Origin: an uncultured bacterium
GTDB taxonomy: Bacteria; Planctomycetota; Phycisphaerae; Phycisphaerales; UBA1924
DNA: 7,310 nucleotides
Assembly: GCA_938003595.1 (NCBI GenBank)
Contig: CALKYH010000281.1
Span: 1-7,310, forward strand
Direction: 5' to 3'
In this document: positions 6,314 through 7,310 of the stretch, one piece after another
Layout: each line of letters begins with the position of its first letter
Position numbering within the stretch: the stretch's first letter is position 1
Translations under genes and position numbers: made by a program
Notes under the pieces: generated by a model
What the model was told of the DNA's origin: nothing
What the model saw: the letters and a program-made list of their open reading frames with translations, nothing else
Databases searched by the model: none

Positions 6314-6391
6314 TCAGCCCTTCCCGGACCATCCCTCCACCGCCCCGATCCCCCCGGGCGGCGGTTTGGCCGATTCTTTGCGCTCAGCCCC

Positions 6392-6397
6392 TATCAT
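6392..6397 (+). promoter_or_regulatory. Candidate -10 box for a leaderless queD-like transcript
   Basis: TATCAT matches the sigma70 -10 consensus at 5 of 6 positions and ends 8 bases before the ATG at 6406, so transcription would begin at or next to the start codon. No Shine-Dalgarno sequence precedes this ATG. A -35 is poor: TTGGCC at 6366-6371 gives a 20-base spacer. Confidence 0.38.
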
Positions 6398-6405
6398 CGC
6401 TCCCG

Positions 6406-6801
6406 ATGTACGCCATCACCATCGAGAACGAGTTCTGCGCCGCCCACGCCCTGGTCATCCGGGGCGAGCGCGAGCCGCTCCACGGCCACAACTTCCGCGT
6501 CTGGGCCACCGTCGAATCGCCCGACCTCGACGAGGACGGCCTGGTCTGCGATTTCCACGCCCTCCAGCGGGCCCTCATCGAGATCCTCCGCCCGCTCGAC
6601 AACCGCGACCTGAGCCAGGTCCCGCCGTTCGACCGCGTGAACCCCTCCGCCGAACTCATCGCCCGGCACATCGGCGAGCGGCTCATCGCGGCCCTGCCCT
6701 CGCTGGGCGGGGCGCAGGGGCTGCGCCTCGCGCAGGTGAAAGTGACGGAAGCCCCCGGATGCGTCGCCGCGTATAACCCCGGGCGTCCTTCCGACCGATA
6801 A
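6406..6801 (+). CDS. QueD / 6-pyruvoyl-tetrahydropterin synthase family protein with altered active site, 131 aa
   Basis: The family acts on dihydroneopterin triphosphate in queuosine (QueD), biopterin or, in PTPS-III variants, folate routes. Zinc ligands are present: His14 in CAAH, and His26 and His28 in LHGHNF. The pterin-anchoring Glu is Glu115 in VTEAPGCVAAY, and NPSAELIARHI (79-89) matches the usual NPTsE helix. Two triad residues are changed: the CxxxHGH Cys position is Arg22 (REPLHGH), and the DH pair is Asp65-Asn66 (LDNRDLS) instead of Asp-His. Glu21 or Glu23 lies next to the missing Cys, which recalls PTPS-III enzymes that use Glu there. Length fits the family. The ATG at 6406 begins exactly at the domain; the open frame upstream is antisense to HD-GYP. 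No queC, queE or queF lies in the window, so I give no gene symbol. PPK1 follows after 25 bases. Confidence 0.9.
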   Translation: MYAITIENEFCAAHALVIRGEREPLHGHNFRVWATVESPDLDEDGLVCDFHALQRALIEILRPLDNRDLSQVPPFDRVNPSAELIARHIGERLIAALPSLGGAQGLRLAQVKVTEAPGCVAAYNPGRPSDR

Positions 6802-6826
6802 GCAACGACAGCACAGTTCCTCGACC

Positions 6827-7310
6827 ATGACCTCGATCCCCGCCAAAGCCGCCGCGACGCCCGCGCCGATGGACGCTTCTCCCACGCCCGAACCGCCGAC
6901 CGCGCCCGAGGCGCGCACCTTCAACCGCGACCTGTCGTGGCTGGAGTTCAACCGGCGCGTGCTGTGCCTGGCGACCGACGAGCGCACCCCGCTGCTGGTG
7001 CGCCTGAAGTTCCTGGCCATCTGCGCCTCGAACCTCGACGAGTTCTTCATGAAGCGCGTCGGCCTGCTCAAGCGCCTGGTCGCCACGCGCGGGCTGCTGC
7101 GCTCCTCCGCCGGCCTCTCGCCCGCCGAGCAGCTGGACGCCGTCCGCAGCACCGTCGTCGAACTCCAGACCGAGCAGGCGCGCTGCTACGAGCAGGTGAT
7201 CCTCCCCGCGCTGGCGAACGAGGGCATCGAGCTGGTCCCCTACGAGAACCTCACGCCCGCCGAGCGCGAGCGCGTGGACCGCTGGCACCACGAGAGCGTG
7301 TTCCCGATCC
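6827..7310 (+). CDS. ppk1: Polyphosphate kinase PPK1, N-terminal part (3' end outside window)
   Basis: PPK1 reversibly polymerises ATP gamma-phosphate into inorganic polyphosphate. The frame is open to the window end: 161 full codons plus one base. After a Pro/Ala/Thr-rich, probably disordered leader of about 30 residues comes the family's N-domain signature NRDLSWLEFNRRVL (33-46), then LVRLKFLAICASNLDEFF (57-74) with MKRVGLLKR. Asn69 in SNLDEFF corresponds to the family's adenine-binding Asn. LTPAERERVDRW and the VFPI at the edge also fit. The catalytic histidines lie beyond the window. The start is the first in-frame ATG after the QueD-like stop; there is no obvious Shine-Dalgarno, and Met15 is an alternative. 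The 25-base gap suggests co-transcription with the QueD-like gene. Confidence 0.94.
   Translation, partial: MTSIPAKAAATPAPMDASPTPEPPTAPEARTFNRDLSWLEFNRRVLCLATDERTPLLVRLKFLAICASNLDEFFMKRVGLLKRLVATRGLLRSSAGLSPAEQLDAVRSTVVELQTEQARCYEQVILPALANEGIELVPYENLTPAERERVDRWHHESVFPI

Noticed and set aside
6267..6332. 22-residue N-terminal extension of the HD-GYP protein
   Set aside because: The ATG at 6266 has a GGAGG at good spacing and begins the domain; the extension has neither support.
5755..6405. N-terminal extension of the QueD-like frame to an upstream ATG
   Set aside because: The added residues are antisense to HD-GYP and Arg/Ser/Ala-rich; the QueD domain starts exactly at the ATG at 6406.
5229..6776. 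515-codon plus-strand open frame
   Set aside because: Low-complexity Arg/Pro/Ala translation, antisense to HD-GYP and out of frame with the queD-like gene.
1..7310. tRNA, rRNA, CRISPR array, insertion sequence or phage genes
   Set aside because: No cloverleaf, spaced repeat array, transposase-like frame or terminal inverted repeats seen; the content is housekeeping-like chromosome.

Overview
The window is a GC-rich (roughly 70% or more by eye), gene-dense piece of bacterial chromosome. It holds seven well-supported protein genes, two of them cut by the window edges, one possible small gene, and no RNA genes, CRISPR arrays or insertion sequences that I can see. Gene content points to the Planctomycetota, perhaps a Phycisphaerae-like lineage. 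The FtsH has a planctomycete look, a TIGR03790-type secreted protein ends in dockerin/EF-hand-like repeats, the phosphoglucosamine mutase is of archaeal type, and a QueD-like protein has a variant active site. The taxonomic call is inference from family resemblance, not from a search.

Layout. 1-1185 (+): C-terminal part of the membrane AAA+ protease FtsH. 1186-1518: a spacer with several inverted repeats and a 56-codon open frame behind a strong Shine-Dalgarno sequence. 1519-1827 (-): a DUF167/YggU-family protein whose stop codon abuts that of the small frame. 1939-3414 (+): the TIGR03790-like secreted protein, divergent from DUF167. 3428-4891 (-): phosphoglucosamine mutase. 4923-6266 (-): an HD-GYP protein, upstream of the mutase on the same strand and 31 bases from it, so the two may be co-transcribed. 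6406-6801 (+): a QueD/6-pyruvoyl-tetrahydropterin synthase homologue, divergent from HD-GYP. 6827-7310 (+): N-terminus of polyphosphate kinase (PPK1), 25 bases after the QueD-like gene.

The genes do not form one obvious pathway. They cover membrane protein quality control (FtsH), cell-envelope precursor synthesis (GlmM), c-di-GMP-type signalling (HD-GYP), pterin chemistry (QueD-like) and polyphosphate metabolism (PPK1), with a secreted protein of unknown role. Two members depart from their family's active-site consensus: the HD-GYP protein lacks the His of the HD motif, and the QueD-like protein lacks the Cys and His of the catalytic triad.

The most striking signal lies in the DNA itself. 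The tetranucleotide ACGT occurs once in 7310 bases (3071-3074), while the same-composition palindrome GTAC occurs 13 times. Coding sequence appears to avoid ACGT by a synonymous switch: where a Asp, Asn, His or Tyr codon precedes a Val codon, 16 of 17 cases use the T-ending codon, although C-ending codons dominate elsewhere. This suggests an ACGT-specific restriction/modification pressure or methylation-driven mutation acting on this genome.
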